Source: a bacterium (GTDB taxonomy: Bacteria; Sysuimicrobiota; Sysuimicrobiia; Sysuimicrobiales; Thermofontiviventaceae). From it: DNA of 38,094 nucleotides. Positions 1 through 7,591 of this stretch are shown piece after piece. The DNA lies in NCBI GenBank assembly GCA_030550015.1, contig JAUQQG010000024.1:1-38094 (forward strand), in the 5' to 3' direction. A program made the translations under genes and the position numbers. A model generated the notes under the pieces. It did no database searches. It saw only the letters and a program-made list of their open reading frames with translations, and was not told the origin of the DNA. Position 1 is the first letter of the stretch, and each line of letters opens with the position of its first letter.

Positions 1-1
1 C

Positions 2-391
2 AAGCACGGCGACGAGATCCCCCTGCCAGCGAGCGAGAGGCGGTATAGCAGGCGTGTACTGGTTCGGATGCCAAGATCGTTGCACCGTAAGCTTGCATTA
101 GCCGCGGAACGCGAAGGAGTGAGTCTTAACCAGTACATCGTCACACTCCTTTCCGAGAAGAACGCTCTTGCACTGCTGAAAGGAGAATTTCGTATTCAGC
201 AAGATTTTCCCAGTTACTCTCCAGTTGCGAGTTCTCGGCGCGAATTCATGCGGAGCTTTTTGTCTTCACATTCCAAGCAGATGTTCTATCCTAAACCAGA
301 TGAGCCTGAGATCCCGTCGGTGTGGTTGTTCACACGAGAGGGTAGTGGAACCGGAGCGCTGGAGCAGGGGACGTTGCGAAGAAGGAGCTGA
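2..391 (+). CDS. HicB-family antitoxin, C-terminal part (5' end outside window)
   Basis: The frame is already open at base 2, so only the C-terminal portion is present. Around residues 20-50 of the visible part it reads RMPRSLHRKLALAAEREG followed by VSLNQYIVTLLSE, which is the ribbon-helix-helix segment typical of HicB antitoxins (basic strand, two amphipathic helices, S-L-N-x-x-I). In this family the N-terminal part is a degraded RNase-H-like fold that binds the HicA mRNA interferase, and the RHH tail binds the operator. Here the tail after the RHH is unusually long (about 75 residues) and not recognisable. An ATG at 68 exists but would cut off the preceding conserved residues (EIPLPASERRYS), so it is not the real start. 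Any hicA partner would lie upstream, out of view. Confidence 0.7.
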   Translation, partial: KHGDEIPLPASERRYSRRVLVRMPRSLHRKLALAAEREGVSLNQYIVTLLSEKNALALLKGEFRIQQDFPSYSPVASSRREFMRSFLSSHSKQMFYPKPDEPEIPSVWLFTREGSGTGALEQGTLRRRS

Positions 392-397
392 AGAGCC

Positions 398-796
398 ATG
401 GCTGCAAGGACTTCAACTAAGGTTAGTCGACGCAACCTTGCTGGTGTACGAACAATTCCCATTAAGGTCAGATATCCCGAAGGTGTCCCAACATTGTACG
501 TGCATGGTGCTTGGGGTGGCGTTGGACCGAAGGGAGAGATTATCGTCTATTTGTACCAAGAGTCCCAAGAGTTTCCTTCGGCATTTCAAGTTACCGTGGA
601 TGCTAGGGGGAAGGTTCAAAGACACGAAGCGGTCGAATACAGTGGGGCAGTGGAGAGGGAGGTTCTGGCGAAGTTACTAATGCCCCCAGAAGTTGCTAGA
701 GCGGTAGGAGAGTGGCTCAAAAGTAAAGCAGAGGAATTTGAGAAACTCACGCGAGATCTCGCGTCCGGGGATAGAGAAGCTGGCCCCTCTACTTAG
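398..796 (+). CDS. Small protein, possibly DUF3467-like
   Basis: A 132-residue soluble protein without signal peptide or membrane helix, starting at an ATG 11 bases after an AAGGAG. I do not recognise it firmly. The C-terminal stretch VLAKLLMPPEVARAVGEWL and the following KAEEFEKL resemble the end of DUF3467 proteins (a residue pattern for 'marker position, helix, K-x-x-E-x-E'), and the middle part (IPIKVRYPEGVP, GEIIVYLYQES) looks like beta strands. The last 17 residues are read from DNA that, in another frame, encodes the tail of a PIN toxin, so the original C-terminus may have been altered by the event that truncated that toxin. Function unknown; the position next to HicB suggests a defence/toxin-antitoxin neighbourhood. 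Confidence 0.5.
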   Translation: MAARTSTKVSRRNLAGVRTIPIKVRYPEGVPTLYVHGAWGGVGPKGEIIVYLYQESQEFPSAFQVTVDARGKVQRHEAVEYSGAVEREVLAKLLMPPEVARAVGEWLKSKAEEFEKLTRDLASGDREAGPST

Positions 797-914
797 TTTT
801 GCGGATGCGAGTGTCATCACGTGTGCCGAACGAAACGGCGGTTGTGTCCTCACCCTTGACAAACAGGACTTCCAGGTTGCCGCCCGGGAAGGGAAGCTAG
901 CGGTGTTCCCCTGA
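768..914 (+). pseudogene. PIN-domain toxin remnant (C-terminal third only)
   Basis: In the frame that includes 798-800 the DNA reads FADASVITCAERNGG, then CVLTLDKQDFQVAAREG and ends FP-stop at 912-914. This is the characteristic end of VapC-type PIN ribonucleases: the D-A-x-x-x acidic site, then the 'LTLDxxDF' strand. The N-terminal part with the first catalytic Asp is absent: upstream the frame meets a stop at 705-707 and contains no plausible ATG. The remnant overlaps the 3' end of the preceding small gene in a different frame and the convergent 3' end of pepA by 18 bases. It is therefore a decayed toxin, not a working gene. Confidence 0.65.
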
Positions 915-2417
915 TCCCTGCTTATTCGTTTCGTCCACAGTCGAAGTCAGGTACTCCAAGAGGGTCCGGACCCCGAACCCAGTGCCGCTTCCCTTAGGCC
1001 AGTAAGGGCCTTTGGCCTCGTCGTGCTCCACGAAGGCAGGGCCAGCGATGTCCAGGTGGGCCCAGGGCTTCCCCCCCACGAACTCCCGCAGGAAGAGGGC
1101 CCCCTTTTGAGCTCCGGCGTAACGACCACCAGAGTTGCGGAGGTCAGCGATTTCGCTCTTCATAGGTTCAAAATACTCCTCGAAGAGGGGGAGCTGCCAC
1201 ACTTTCTCCCCAGCCCTGGAAGCAGCTTGGACCAGGCGGTCGATGAGCCGCTGGTCGTTCCCCATGATCCCCGCACAAATCGGCCCCAGGGCGATGATAC
1301 ACGAGCCGGTGAGCGTGGCTAGGTCGATGATCTCCTCAGCTCCTTGCTGGACGGCGTAAGCAAGGGCATCGGCGAGGATCAGCCGCCCTTCGGCGTCGGT
1401 GTTGTTGATCTCGATGGTGTGGCCGTCCATGGCGCGCACGATGTCCCCGGGTTTCGTGGCCGTCCCGCTGGGGAGGTTCTCCACGGCAGGAGCAATACCG
1501 AGGACGTGGACAGGAGGTGCTAGGTCGGGGAGGGCGCTCATCGCAGCGATGACGGCAGCGGCGCCGGCCATATCCATCTTCATGGTCTCCATCCCCTCGG
1601 TGCTCTTGATGTCCAAGCCTCCACTATCGAAAGTAACACCCTTACCCACAAGAGCTACGGTGCGTTTTGCTTGGGGAGGAGTATACTCCATGACAATGAA
1701 CCGAGGGGGCTGCGAGGACCCCTGCGCGACGGATAGGATAGCCCCCATGCCCATCTGGCGCATCTCCTCAGGCCCATAGATGGTGCAACGAATCCCTTTT
1801 TGGGTCGCTACCTCTCGGGCGATCTCAGCAAGCCGGGAGGGAGTCAGCTCGTTCGGTGGCTCGTTCACCAAATCGCGGGCAAAGCAGGTGGCGCTAGCAA
1901 AGATCGCTGCCCTGCGGATGGCCGTGTTGACCTCCTCCCCGCGATCCGGGGTGGTTAGGAGTTCCACCTTCTCCACCATTCCCTCTTCATCCGCCCGCTT
2001 GTACTTGCGGAACCGGTAGCTTCCCAGGATGGTCCCCTCAACCACAGCCTGGGCTTCTTCCTTGGCCGGGAAGCGGTCCAGGAGAGGCATCGCGATGTGG
2101 GCGAGGTGATGGCTCTGGGCGGTGTTCACGCCAATGGCGGCGGCCTGCCGGAGGTGATCTGTGGTCAGGCGGGAGGGGGATCCTAGTCCCACGAGCAATA
2201 ACCTCCTTGGGGGGATGCGATCGTGGGTGTGAAAGAGGAGAGTACTCCTGCTCTTCCCTGTAAATCTCTCTTCCTGAACAACCTTCCTGAGGATTCCTCC
2301 GAGGGCTTGGTCTACCGTTGCGGCAGGGCCCACAAGGATCTCTCCCTCAGGAATCCCCAAGATCAACAGGTCGCAGGGACAATTCTCGGGTGCAATGGTT
2401 GAGACGGTAAACTCCAC
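897..2417 (-). CDS. pepA: Leucyl aminopeptidase (M17 family)
   Basis: Cytosolic, bimetallic aminopeptidase that removes N-terminal residues from peptides. With a GTG start at 2417 the protein has 506 residues, normal for the family. The catalytic C-terminal half is complete: VGKGVTFDSGG at 257-267 (K259, D264), K271, D282, and the family signature NTDAEGRL at 339-346 (D341, E343), equivalent to the two-metal site of E. coli PepA. The start at GTG 2417 is preferred over the longer ATG 2528 because an AGGAGG lies just upstream of the GTG and because a sigma-70-like promoter sits inside the longer version. It is divergent from the TIM-barrel isomerase gene at 2576. The last 18 bases overlap the broken PIN remnant on the other strand. 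Confidence 0.95.
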   Translation of the reverse strand: MEFTVSTIAPENCPCDLLILGIPEGEILVGPAATVDQALGGILRKVVQEERFTGKSRSTLLFHTHDRIPPRRLLLVGLGSPSRLTTDHLRQAAAIGVNTAQSHHLAHIAMPLLDRFPAKEEAQAVVEGTILGSYRFRKYKRADEEGMVEKVELLTTPDRGEEVNTAIRRAAIFASATCFARDLVNEPPNELTPSRLAEIAREVATQKGIRCTIYGPEEMRQMGMGAILSVAQGSSQPPRFIVMEYTPPQAKRTVALVGKGVTFDSGGLDIKSTEGMETMKMDMAGAAAVIAAMSALPDLAPPVHVLGIAPAVENLPSGTATKPGDIVRAMDGHTIEINNTDAEGRLILADALAYAVQQGAEEIIDLATLTGSCIIALGPICAGIMGNDQRLIDRLVQAASRAGEKVWQLPLFEEYFEPMKSEIADLRNSGGRYAGAQKGALFLREFVGGKPWAHLDIAGPAFVEHDEAKGPYWPKGSGTGFGVRTLLEYLTSTVDETNKQGSGEHR

Positions 2418-2475
2418 GCGTGGCTCCTCCTTTCGTGATGTGCGCCCTCGCACTTGGTGCCAGATCGCCTTCCCC

Positions 2476-2505
2476 ATTGTAAAGAGGGATGGCGCACGAG
2501 CGCAA
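2476..2505 (-). promoter_or_regulatory. Predicted sigma-70-type promoter of pepA
   Basis: On the minus strand TTGCGC (2505-2500) and TACAAT (2481-2476) are separated by 18 bases. Transcription would begin near 2469, giving a leader of about 50 bases before the GTG at 2417. Fits the divergent arrangement and argues against the upstream ATG. Predicted from sequence only. Confidence 0.45.
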
Positions 2506-2575
2506 CCCCTCCCAAGGGAATCTCCCAAGGACGGCGAAAAAGGAAAGAACTGGTAGTGTCGACAGGAGGTTCTCC

Positions 2576-3433
2576 ATGAACATTGGCGCGAACCTGCTTC
2601 CTCTCGTTGGGAATGTCGTGAACCGGGAGGATCCTGATGGAGAGAGGCGGAGGCACCTTCAAGCCATCCGCGCGCTCGTCCAGGACTATGGGTTAGGAAC
2701 GATTGAGCTGACTGGGGACTTCCCAGCTATCTATCCCGAGGTGATGGATCGCCGCTTTTATGAAGAGATCGCAGGAATCCAAGAGGAGCTTGGGTTCAGG
2801 TGCACTGTCCACTTGCCCTTTCTCTGGCTTGATCTGGGGAGCCTCAACGAGGAGATCCGCAGGGCAAGCATCGCTTCCACTCTTGCAGTGGTGGAGGCCA
2901 TGGCCCCTTTAACCGTAGCGATCTATGTGGCGCACCTGTGGGGGTTGTGGTCGAAGGCAGTTGTGGAGGAAATCCCGCCTGATGCGGAGCGTGCAGTGTA
3001 CAAAGCGCTCATTGCGCAGGCCGCCCGGAGCATCGAGGAGCTCAAAAAGAAGATTCCCGCGGAGCAGTTGTGCATCGAGAATCTGACTCCCACGCCGCTC
3101 GACACGTTGCTGATGCTGGCCCGGTCCCAGGGGGTACGTCTCTGCCTCGATGTAGGCCATCTCGCCTCGCGGGGAGAGGATCCTGGGGAAGCAATCAGGG
3201 AGAGCCGCGACGTCCTCGCCCACGTCCACTTGCACGACGTCCTGCGCCGGCAACGGCACGATGGGACCTGGGAGAACCGCGATCACCTGGGGTTGGGAAG
3301 AGGGGATGTCGATTACGCGAAGGTCCTCCAGGCCCTTCGCCAAGGGGGGTTTACGGGGGCAATTGTCCTGGAACACAGCTCGCGCGAGGATCTGGAAGCA
3401 AGCCTAGCAGTGCTCCGCGGCCACCTCCCCTGA
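2576..3433 (+). CDS. Sugar phosphate isomerase/epimerase-like TIM barrel
   Basis: A 285-residue member of the AP-endonuclease-2/xylose-isomerase-like TIM-barrel superfamily, whose members use a divalent metal to isomerise or epimerise keto sugars. Expected metal ligands are visible: E168 (in CIENLTPTP), D192 and H195 (in CLDVGH), H218/H220 with D221 (in HVHLHD), and E266 (in IVLEHS); a His-Leu-Gly-Leu-Gly loop near 237-241 is typical. The ATG at 2576 follows GACAGGAGG at 6-base spacing and is chosen over the upstream ATG 2489, which would have no such site and would run through the promoter region shared with pepA. The substrate cannot be told from sequence. It is not closely like IolO, IolI or Hyi found later in the window, so it is a fifth separate barrel type here. 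Confidence 0.8.
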   Translation: MNIGANLLPLVGNVVNREDPDGERRRHLQAIRALVQDYGLGTIELTGDFPAIYPEVMDRRFYEEIAGIQEELGFRCTVHLPFLWLDLGSLNEEIRRASIASTLAVVEAMAPLTVAIYVAHLWGLWSKAVVEEIPPDAERAVYKALIAQAARSIEELKKKIPAEQLCIENLTPTPLDTLLMLARSQGVRLCLDVGHLASRGEDPGEAIRESRDVLAHVHLHDVLRRQRHDGTWENRDHLGLGRGDVDYAKVLQALRQGGFTGAIVLEHSSREDLEASLAVLRGHLP

Positions 3434-3475
3434 GGTCCCTGGGGCCGTCTTTCATTCCGCCGCCTTGCTCACCTC

Positions 3476-4423
3476 CTATAAGACCTGTCCCACGCCAAGA
3501 TCCTGGGCGCGATCATAGACGAGCTTCGCCGCAGTCACGTCCTCCAAGGCGATCCCTTGGGACTCGAACAAGGTGATCTCCTCAGAGGAACGGCGTCCCG
3601 GGGCGCGCCCGGCGACTACATCGGCGAGCTCAACGACCTCCTCCCAGTTGAGCTTCCCGGCGTTCGCGGCTGCGATAAGGTCTCCGGATTCGATGCGCGC
3701 CTGTTCCCTGGAGTCCACCACGACGATGTGGCTGCGGGAGACGGTCTCTATATCCACCTCCTGCTTGTGGGCCCAGTTGGACCCAATGGCGTTGATGTGG
3801 ACGCCTGGCCGGAGCCAGCTCCCCCTGAGGACAGGCTGGGAGGCTGTTGTGGCTGTGATGAGGATATCTCCTCCTTCCACAGCTTCCTCGGCGCTTTTGA
3901 CAGCTTCCACCTGGACTCCCAGCGTCTGAACCATCTCCTCAGCGAACGCAGCGCACCGTTCAGGGTTCCGGCTGTAGGCTTTCACGAGCGCGATGGGGCG
4001 GACGGCACAGACACCTCTCAGCTGCGTCCTGGCCTGTTTTCCGGATCCAATGATCCCCACGGACCCGGACTCCGGCCGGCTCATGTACTTGGTGGCTACA
4101 GCGCTCGCCGCTCCTGTGCGCAGTTGCCCCAACAAGTCTGCCTCGATGACCGCCAGAAGTTCCCCATCCTCGATGCGGTAGAGCAACACCACGAAGCGGG
4201 TACCCCGCGGAGTGGTGGCGTAAGACTTGAGGCCCATCACACCGAATTCTCGGATCCCCGCGGACATGACGTGGAGGACTTCCTTCCCCAGGATCACCCG
4301 GTCCCGGGGACGGTTCACCGCTTTCCCTATGGCCAAGAGACGGAAAGCTTCTTCCAACGCGTGGATAAGGTCTCCCATCGGAAGTAAGCGCTCCACGTCT
4401 TCTTCGCGTAGGTAGAGAGCCAT
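3476..4423 (-). CDS. Ornithine cyclodeaminase/mu-crystallin family oxidoreductase
   Basis: A 315-residue NAD(P)-binding protein of the family that includes ornithine cyclodeaminase, alanine dehydrogenase of archaea, ketimine reductase (mu-crystallin) and opine-type synthases. It shows the substrate-lobe features (K66 in GLKSYAT, R102-T-G in QLRTGAASAVATKYM) and a Rossmann dinucleotide loop GIIGSGKQA at 123-131, followed by VKAYSRNPERC typical of the second strand. Start at ATG 4423 follows GGGAGG, giving the usual family length; an in-frame ATG at 4459 lacks a ribosome site. Faces pepA's isomerase neighbour convergently with a gap of about 40 bases that shows no clear terminator. Exact substrate cannot be assigned: cyclodeaminase, imine reductase and amino-acid dehydrogenase activities all occur in this family. 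Confidence 0.85.
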   Translation of the reverse strand: MALYLREEDVERLLPMGDLIHALEEAFRLLAIGKAVNRPRDRVILGKEVLHVMSAGIREFGVMGLKSYATTPRGTRFVVLLYRIEDGELLAVIEADLLGQLRTGAASAVATKYMSRPESGSVGIIGSGKQARTQLRGVCAVRPIALVKAYSRNPERCAAFAEEMVQTLGVQVEAVKSAEEAVEGGDILITATTASQPVLRGSWLRPGVHINAIGSNWAHKQEVDIETVSRSHIVVVDSREQARIESGDLIAAANAGKLNWEEVVELADVVAGRAPGRRSSEEITLFESQGIALEDVTAAKLVYDRAQDLGVGQVL

Positions 4424-4476
4424 TCCCACCCCTCCCTTCGGTATGCTCCTTTTCAACAATCGTAGGCCCTAGCTGC

Positions 4477-5352
4477 TTAGCCCATGAGGGTCTGCACGAA
4501 CTGCTCTAGCGACCGCTGGGATGGGGGGCCGGTTTTGGCCATATACTCCTGCCAAGCCGCGGTGAGAGCAAGAGCGGTTTCTTCCCGGAGCGCCTCCGTT
4601 GCCCTCTGGAGAGGGAGAGGAGGTTCCCACGGGGGGCCTTCGAGGTGGAAGGCGACCTGATCGCAGTAATCCATGCAGTCGTTCAGGAACGTTCGGGTCT
4701 GCTCTCCATCCAGGTCGGAGAGGGTGAACTTTTTTCTGGTCATGTCCTCGTACGCTCCTATGAGGACCCCAGCCAGTGCAGCCAGTGCCGCGAGGGCACG
4801 GGTTCCCGACCATGTCGCCTGGATGCTCTGGGCAGCGCCAGGTGCCACGGACACCTCCAGGGCGAGATGCTCCGTCCATCGGTTTACAACGCCGGCACAC
4901 AGGGCTGCGGCACGATGGAGGGTTTCGGGGGGATTTTCCGTCTGGACCGCGCGACGGAGGATCCTCACGGCTGCTGTTTTGGCTTTCTTGGAGATCTCTG
5001 GCGTCGCGATTCTCGGCATGAGGATATCCCGTTCGAACAGCCACTCCACCAGGAGTGGAAGGGATCCCGGTGAGCGGTAGCGGTCAGCCCTCTTGCGGAC
5101 CTCTTCCACTAGGGAACGCTTGAGCTGGCTTCCCCAGCTTCCTGCGGCCTCCAGGAGGATCTGCAGGGGCAAGTAGACGAGGATGATCCAGGCAATAGCT
5201 GCGATGAACCATCGTTCGGCCAGCATCTCCAAGGTGGCGAGGACGAGGAGGGTGAGGGCAATCCCGGACAAGGTTGCTCCCAACAGCCACCGCCGCGCCG
5301 CTTTTCTTGCCTCCGGTGCCGCGAGCTGAGCGAGCCACAATCGCAGGAACAT
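4477..5352 (-). CDS. Unrecognised membrane protein with two N-terminal helices
   Basis: A 291-residue protein I do not recognise. Residues about 23-42 (LLGATLSGIALTLLVLATLEML) and about 48-68 (FIAAIAWIILVYLPLQILLEA) form two hydrophobic helices joined by a very short turn. The rest is mostly soluble alpha-helical sequence, with another hydrophobic, alanine-rich stretch around 183-200 that may be a third helix. No catalytic motif is evident. The start ATG has no obvious Shine-Dalgarno site, so the true start may differ slightly. It lies downstream of, and divergent from, the fused isomerase/aldolase gene; the 64-base gap must hold promoters for both directions. It may be co-transcribed with the cyclodeaminase-family gene that follows it on the minus strand. 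Confidence 0.6.
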   Translation of the reverse strand: MFLRLWLAQLAAPEARKAARRWLLGATLSGIALTLLVLATLEMLAERWFIAAIAWIILVYLPLQILLEAAGSWGSQLKRSLVEEVRKRADRYRSPGSLPLLVEWLFERDILMPRIATPEISKKAKTAAVRILRRAVQTENPPETLHRAAALCAGVVNRWTEHLALEVSVAPGAAQSIQATWSGTRALAALAALAGVLIGAYEDMTRKKFTLSDLDGEQTRTFLNDCMDYCDQVAFHLEGPPWEPPLPLQRATEALREETALALTAAWQEYMAKTGPPSQRSLEQFVQTLMG

Positions 5353-5416
5353 GGTGGGCTAAATTTCGACACAGGAAGCCCCCGTTCCTCGGGCGGTGAA
5401 GGAGGAAGAGGCCTGC

Positions 5417-7492
5417 ATGGCGTCGAAGAGTGGTAAACGTTTACCAACGATGGCCTTGGAGCGGAGCACGATCAGTGTTGTCCACTGGATGGTTTTCCCT
5501 GGTCCGGGGAGCACCCGATCCACGGCGCGAGGGGAAGCACCGGCAGAGTACGTCCTGAGGACCGTCGAGCAAGTCCTCAAGGATCCCGCGTTTGGGGCAC
5601 TTGAGGTGACGCGCGTCAAGGACCCGAGGGTGCGCCGCCGCATCGCCGAGCTTGCTGCACAGCACGGGAAGACGCTGTACTTCGGCGCGCAGCCAGTCCA
5701 GCTCCTCAACGAGGAGCGGTGGATCCCCCCCACCGATCTCTCCAGCGCCAACGAGGTGGCCCGCCGGCAGGCCGTGGAGCGGATCCTGCGTTGCGTCGAC
5801 GAGGCCTATGAGATCGGCGCCGCCCGCATCAGCCTCCTGAGCGGCCAGGACCCAGGGGAATCCCCCAGCAACCGCTTGCGACAGGAGGCCACGGAGGCTC
5901 TCGTTCGGTCGCTTGCCGAGATCTGCCGCTACGCCCGCGAACGCGCCGAGGAGCTTGGGCGGGAGCCCCTGATGGTCGTCCTGGAACTATTCGACCGCAG
6001 GCCTGAGCGAGGGTTCCACAACCAGCTCATCGGTCCTTCCACGGAAGCCTTGGCCGTGGCGCGTATCGTCAGGGCGCACCTCGGGCACTACAACTTCGGT
6101 CTTCTCTATGACCTGGCCCACATGCCATTGATCCAGGGACCCGACGGTGCTCCCGAGACCCCCGATGCCGTGCGCCTGCTCGCGCCGTTTCTGGTGCATG
6201 TCCACATCGGGGGTACTGTTCTCGATCCGGAAGACCCCCTTTACGGGGACAGTCATGTGCGCCTGGATCACCCGAAGAGCGTCGTGAAGGAGGAAGAACT
6301 GGCTGGTTTTCTCGCCGCCCTCATGGACATCGGCTACACCGGCCCCATCGGCATTGAAGTTGTTCCTCGCCCGGGGGAGCTCTCTGAGGCAGTCCTGGAG
6401 AGCACCCGTGCCTTCCTTGAGGTAGCCCGTAACCGCACCGATGTGAACTACTCCCTCGGGACCTTTTACTGGCACACACGCCGGTTTTTCCCGGAGGCAC
6501 TGTGGTTGCTGCTCACCGAGGCCCGCGTGCGTCAGTCCCAGCGCATTGACGAGGCTGCCAGGAACCGCCGGCGCCCGCAGGCGATCACCCCGCCAGATGG
6601 GAAGCTCTTGATCCTAGCGGCGGACCACCCGGCGAGAAGAGTCACGGCCGCCCTGGACGACCCTACGGCCCTTGGAGATCGGATGGAGTACCTCGGTCGT
6701 GTCTTGCGCGTCCTCACGAGCCCCCTGGTGGACGGCGTGATGGCGACCCCCGACATTGTGGATGACCTCCTCCTGGTGGACTACCTGCTGAAGGACGCGG
6801 GGCACGATGGGCTCCTGGATGGGCGGGTGGTGATCGGGTCGATGAACCGCTCCGGGCTCGCGGGTGTGGAGTACGAGATGGAGGACCGCATCACCGCCTT
6901 CACTCCAGAGGCGATCCACAACCGGGGCCTGGACGGCGGGAAGGCGCTCCTGCGCATCGACCCTGGACGTTACTCGCGGTACTCCATCCAGACCATGTCC
7001 TACGTGGCCCAGGCGTTGAACGCGCTGCGGCGTTATGGCCTGGCGGCGTTCGTGGAGATCCTCCCGGTGGAGCGGGTAGAGGGCCGGTACAGGGTGGTCA
7101 TGGAGCCGGATGAGATGATCCGGGCGGTGGGGGTGGCTTCTGGCCTCGGTGAAGCCTCGGACCGCACGTGGATCAAGATCCCCTATGTCCGGGACTTCTG
7201 GCGCGTTGCCCGGGCCACAACGCTTCCCATCCTCCTCCTGGGAGGGGAGGCACAGGAGAATCCCATTACCATCCTGGAGGACTTCGAACGGGGCATGGGG
7301 GAGGGACCGAACGTGCGCGGCGCCATGGTCGGCCGCAATGTGCTCTACCCAGGCAGGGATGACCCCCGTGCCGTCGCCGAAGCTATCAGCCTGATCGTCC
7401 ACCAAGGTGCCTCCGCCAACGAGGCGGTACGTCATCTCGCCCGGAACCGTGGGGCTGAGGAAAGGTACCTGATGACACGCCTCCTCAGGTAG
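5417..7492 (+). CDS. Fusion: TIM-barrel sugar epimerase + Cgl0159-type aldolase-like domain
   Basis: About 691 residues, two enzymes in one chain. Residues ~20-350 are an AP-endonuclease-2-like TIM barrel (LELFDRRPERG, LLYDLAHMP, LVHVHIGG, GIEVVPRP supply the expected Glu, Asp, His and Glu metal ligands). Residues ~390-690 resemble the Cgl0159 family, an aldolase-like beta/alpha barrel encoded in the Corynebacterium glutamicum inositol cluster: LILAADHPARR, MATPDIVDDLL, VVIGSMNRSGL, LDGGKALLRIDP, WIKIPYVRDF and GAMVGRNVLYP. A role in cleaving or epimerising an inositol-derived keto acid is inferred. The start is uncertain: ATG 5417 has AGGAGG at 5400-5405 (11-base spacing), while ATG 5450 has none but would leave the 5431-5446 operator outside the gene. 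The lacI-type gene follows after about 100 bases. Confidence 0.85.
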   Translation: MASKSGKRLPTMALERSTISVVHWMVFPGPGSTRSTARGEAPAEYVLRTVEQVLKDPAFGALEVTRVKDPRVRRRIAELAAQHGKTLYFGAQPVQLLNEERWIPPTDLSSANEVARRQAVERILRCVDEAYEIGAARISLLSGQDPGESPSNRLRQEATEALVRSLAEICRYARERAEELGREPLMVVLELFDRRPERGFHNQLIGPSTEALAVARIVRAHLGHYNFGLLYDLAHMPLIQGPDGAPETPDAVRLLAPFLVHVHIGGTVLDPEDPLYGDSHVRLDHPKSVVKEEELAGFLAALMDIGYTGPIGIEVVPRPGELSEAVLESTRAFLEVARNRTDVNYSLGTFYWHTRRFFPEALWLLLTEARVRQSQRIDEAARNRRRPQAITPPDGKLLILAADHPARRVTAALDDPTALGDRMEYLGRVLRVLTSPLVDGVMATPDIVDDLLLVDYLLKDAGHDGLLDGRVVIGSMNRSGLAGVEYEMEDRITAFTPEAIHNRGLDGGKALLRIDPGRYSRYSIQTMSYVAQALNALRRYGLAAFVEILPVERVEGRYRVVMEPDEMIRAVGVASGLGEASDRTWIKIPYVRDFWRVARATTLPILLLGGEAQENPITILEDFERGMGEGPNVRGAMVGRNVLYPGRDDPRAVAEAISLIVHQGASANEAVRHLARNRGAEERYLMTRLLR
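5431..5446. promoter_or_regulatory. LacI-type operator 1 (TGGTAAACGTTTACCA)
   Basis: A perfect 16-bp palindrome with a central CpG, the classic form of LacI/GalR-family operators. The identical 16 bases recur at 7562-7577 before the lacI-type gene, so one regulator probably controls both genes. If the fusion gene starts at 5417 the operator lies in codons 5-10; if at 5450 it lies just before the start. Confidence 0.8.
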
Positions 7493-7561
7493 AGCGGAAT
7501 TCCTCTCTCTCTGCGGAACAGTACAGGAGGATGAGCAAGGAAAGACGTCGAAGGGGAAGTT

Positions 7562-7577
7562 TGGTAAACGTTTACCA
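7562..7577. promoter_or_regulatory. LacI-type operator 2, identical to the site at 5431
   Basis: Same perfect palindrome TGGTAAACGTTTACCA. It lies 4 bases before the GGAGGGG ribosome site (7582-7588) of the regulator gene starting at GTG 7592, as expected for autoregulation by a repressor binding within the leader or promoter. Confidence 0.8.
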
Positions 7578-7591
7578 CAACGGAGGGGGAA

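Noticed and set aside
2489-2575. Longer N-terminus for the TIM-barrel isomerase starting at 2489
   Set aside because: The added 29 residues run through the divergent promoter region, and a strong AGGAGG precedes ATG 2576, where the family sequence begins.
3434-3475. Bidirectional terminator between the convergent isomerase and cyclodeaminase-family genes
   Set aside because: No inverted repeat with a T-run is present in the 42-base gap.
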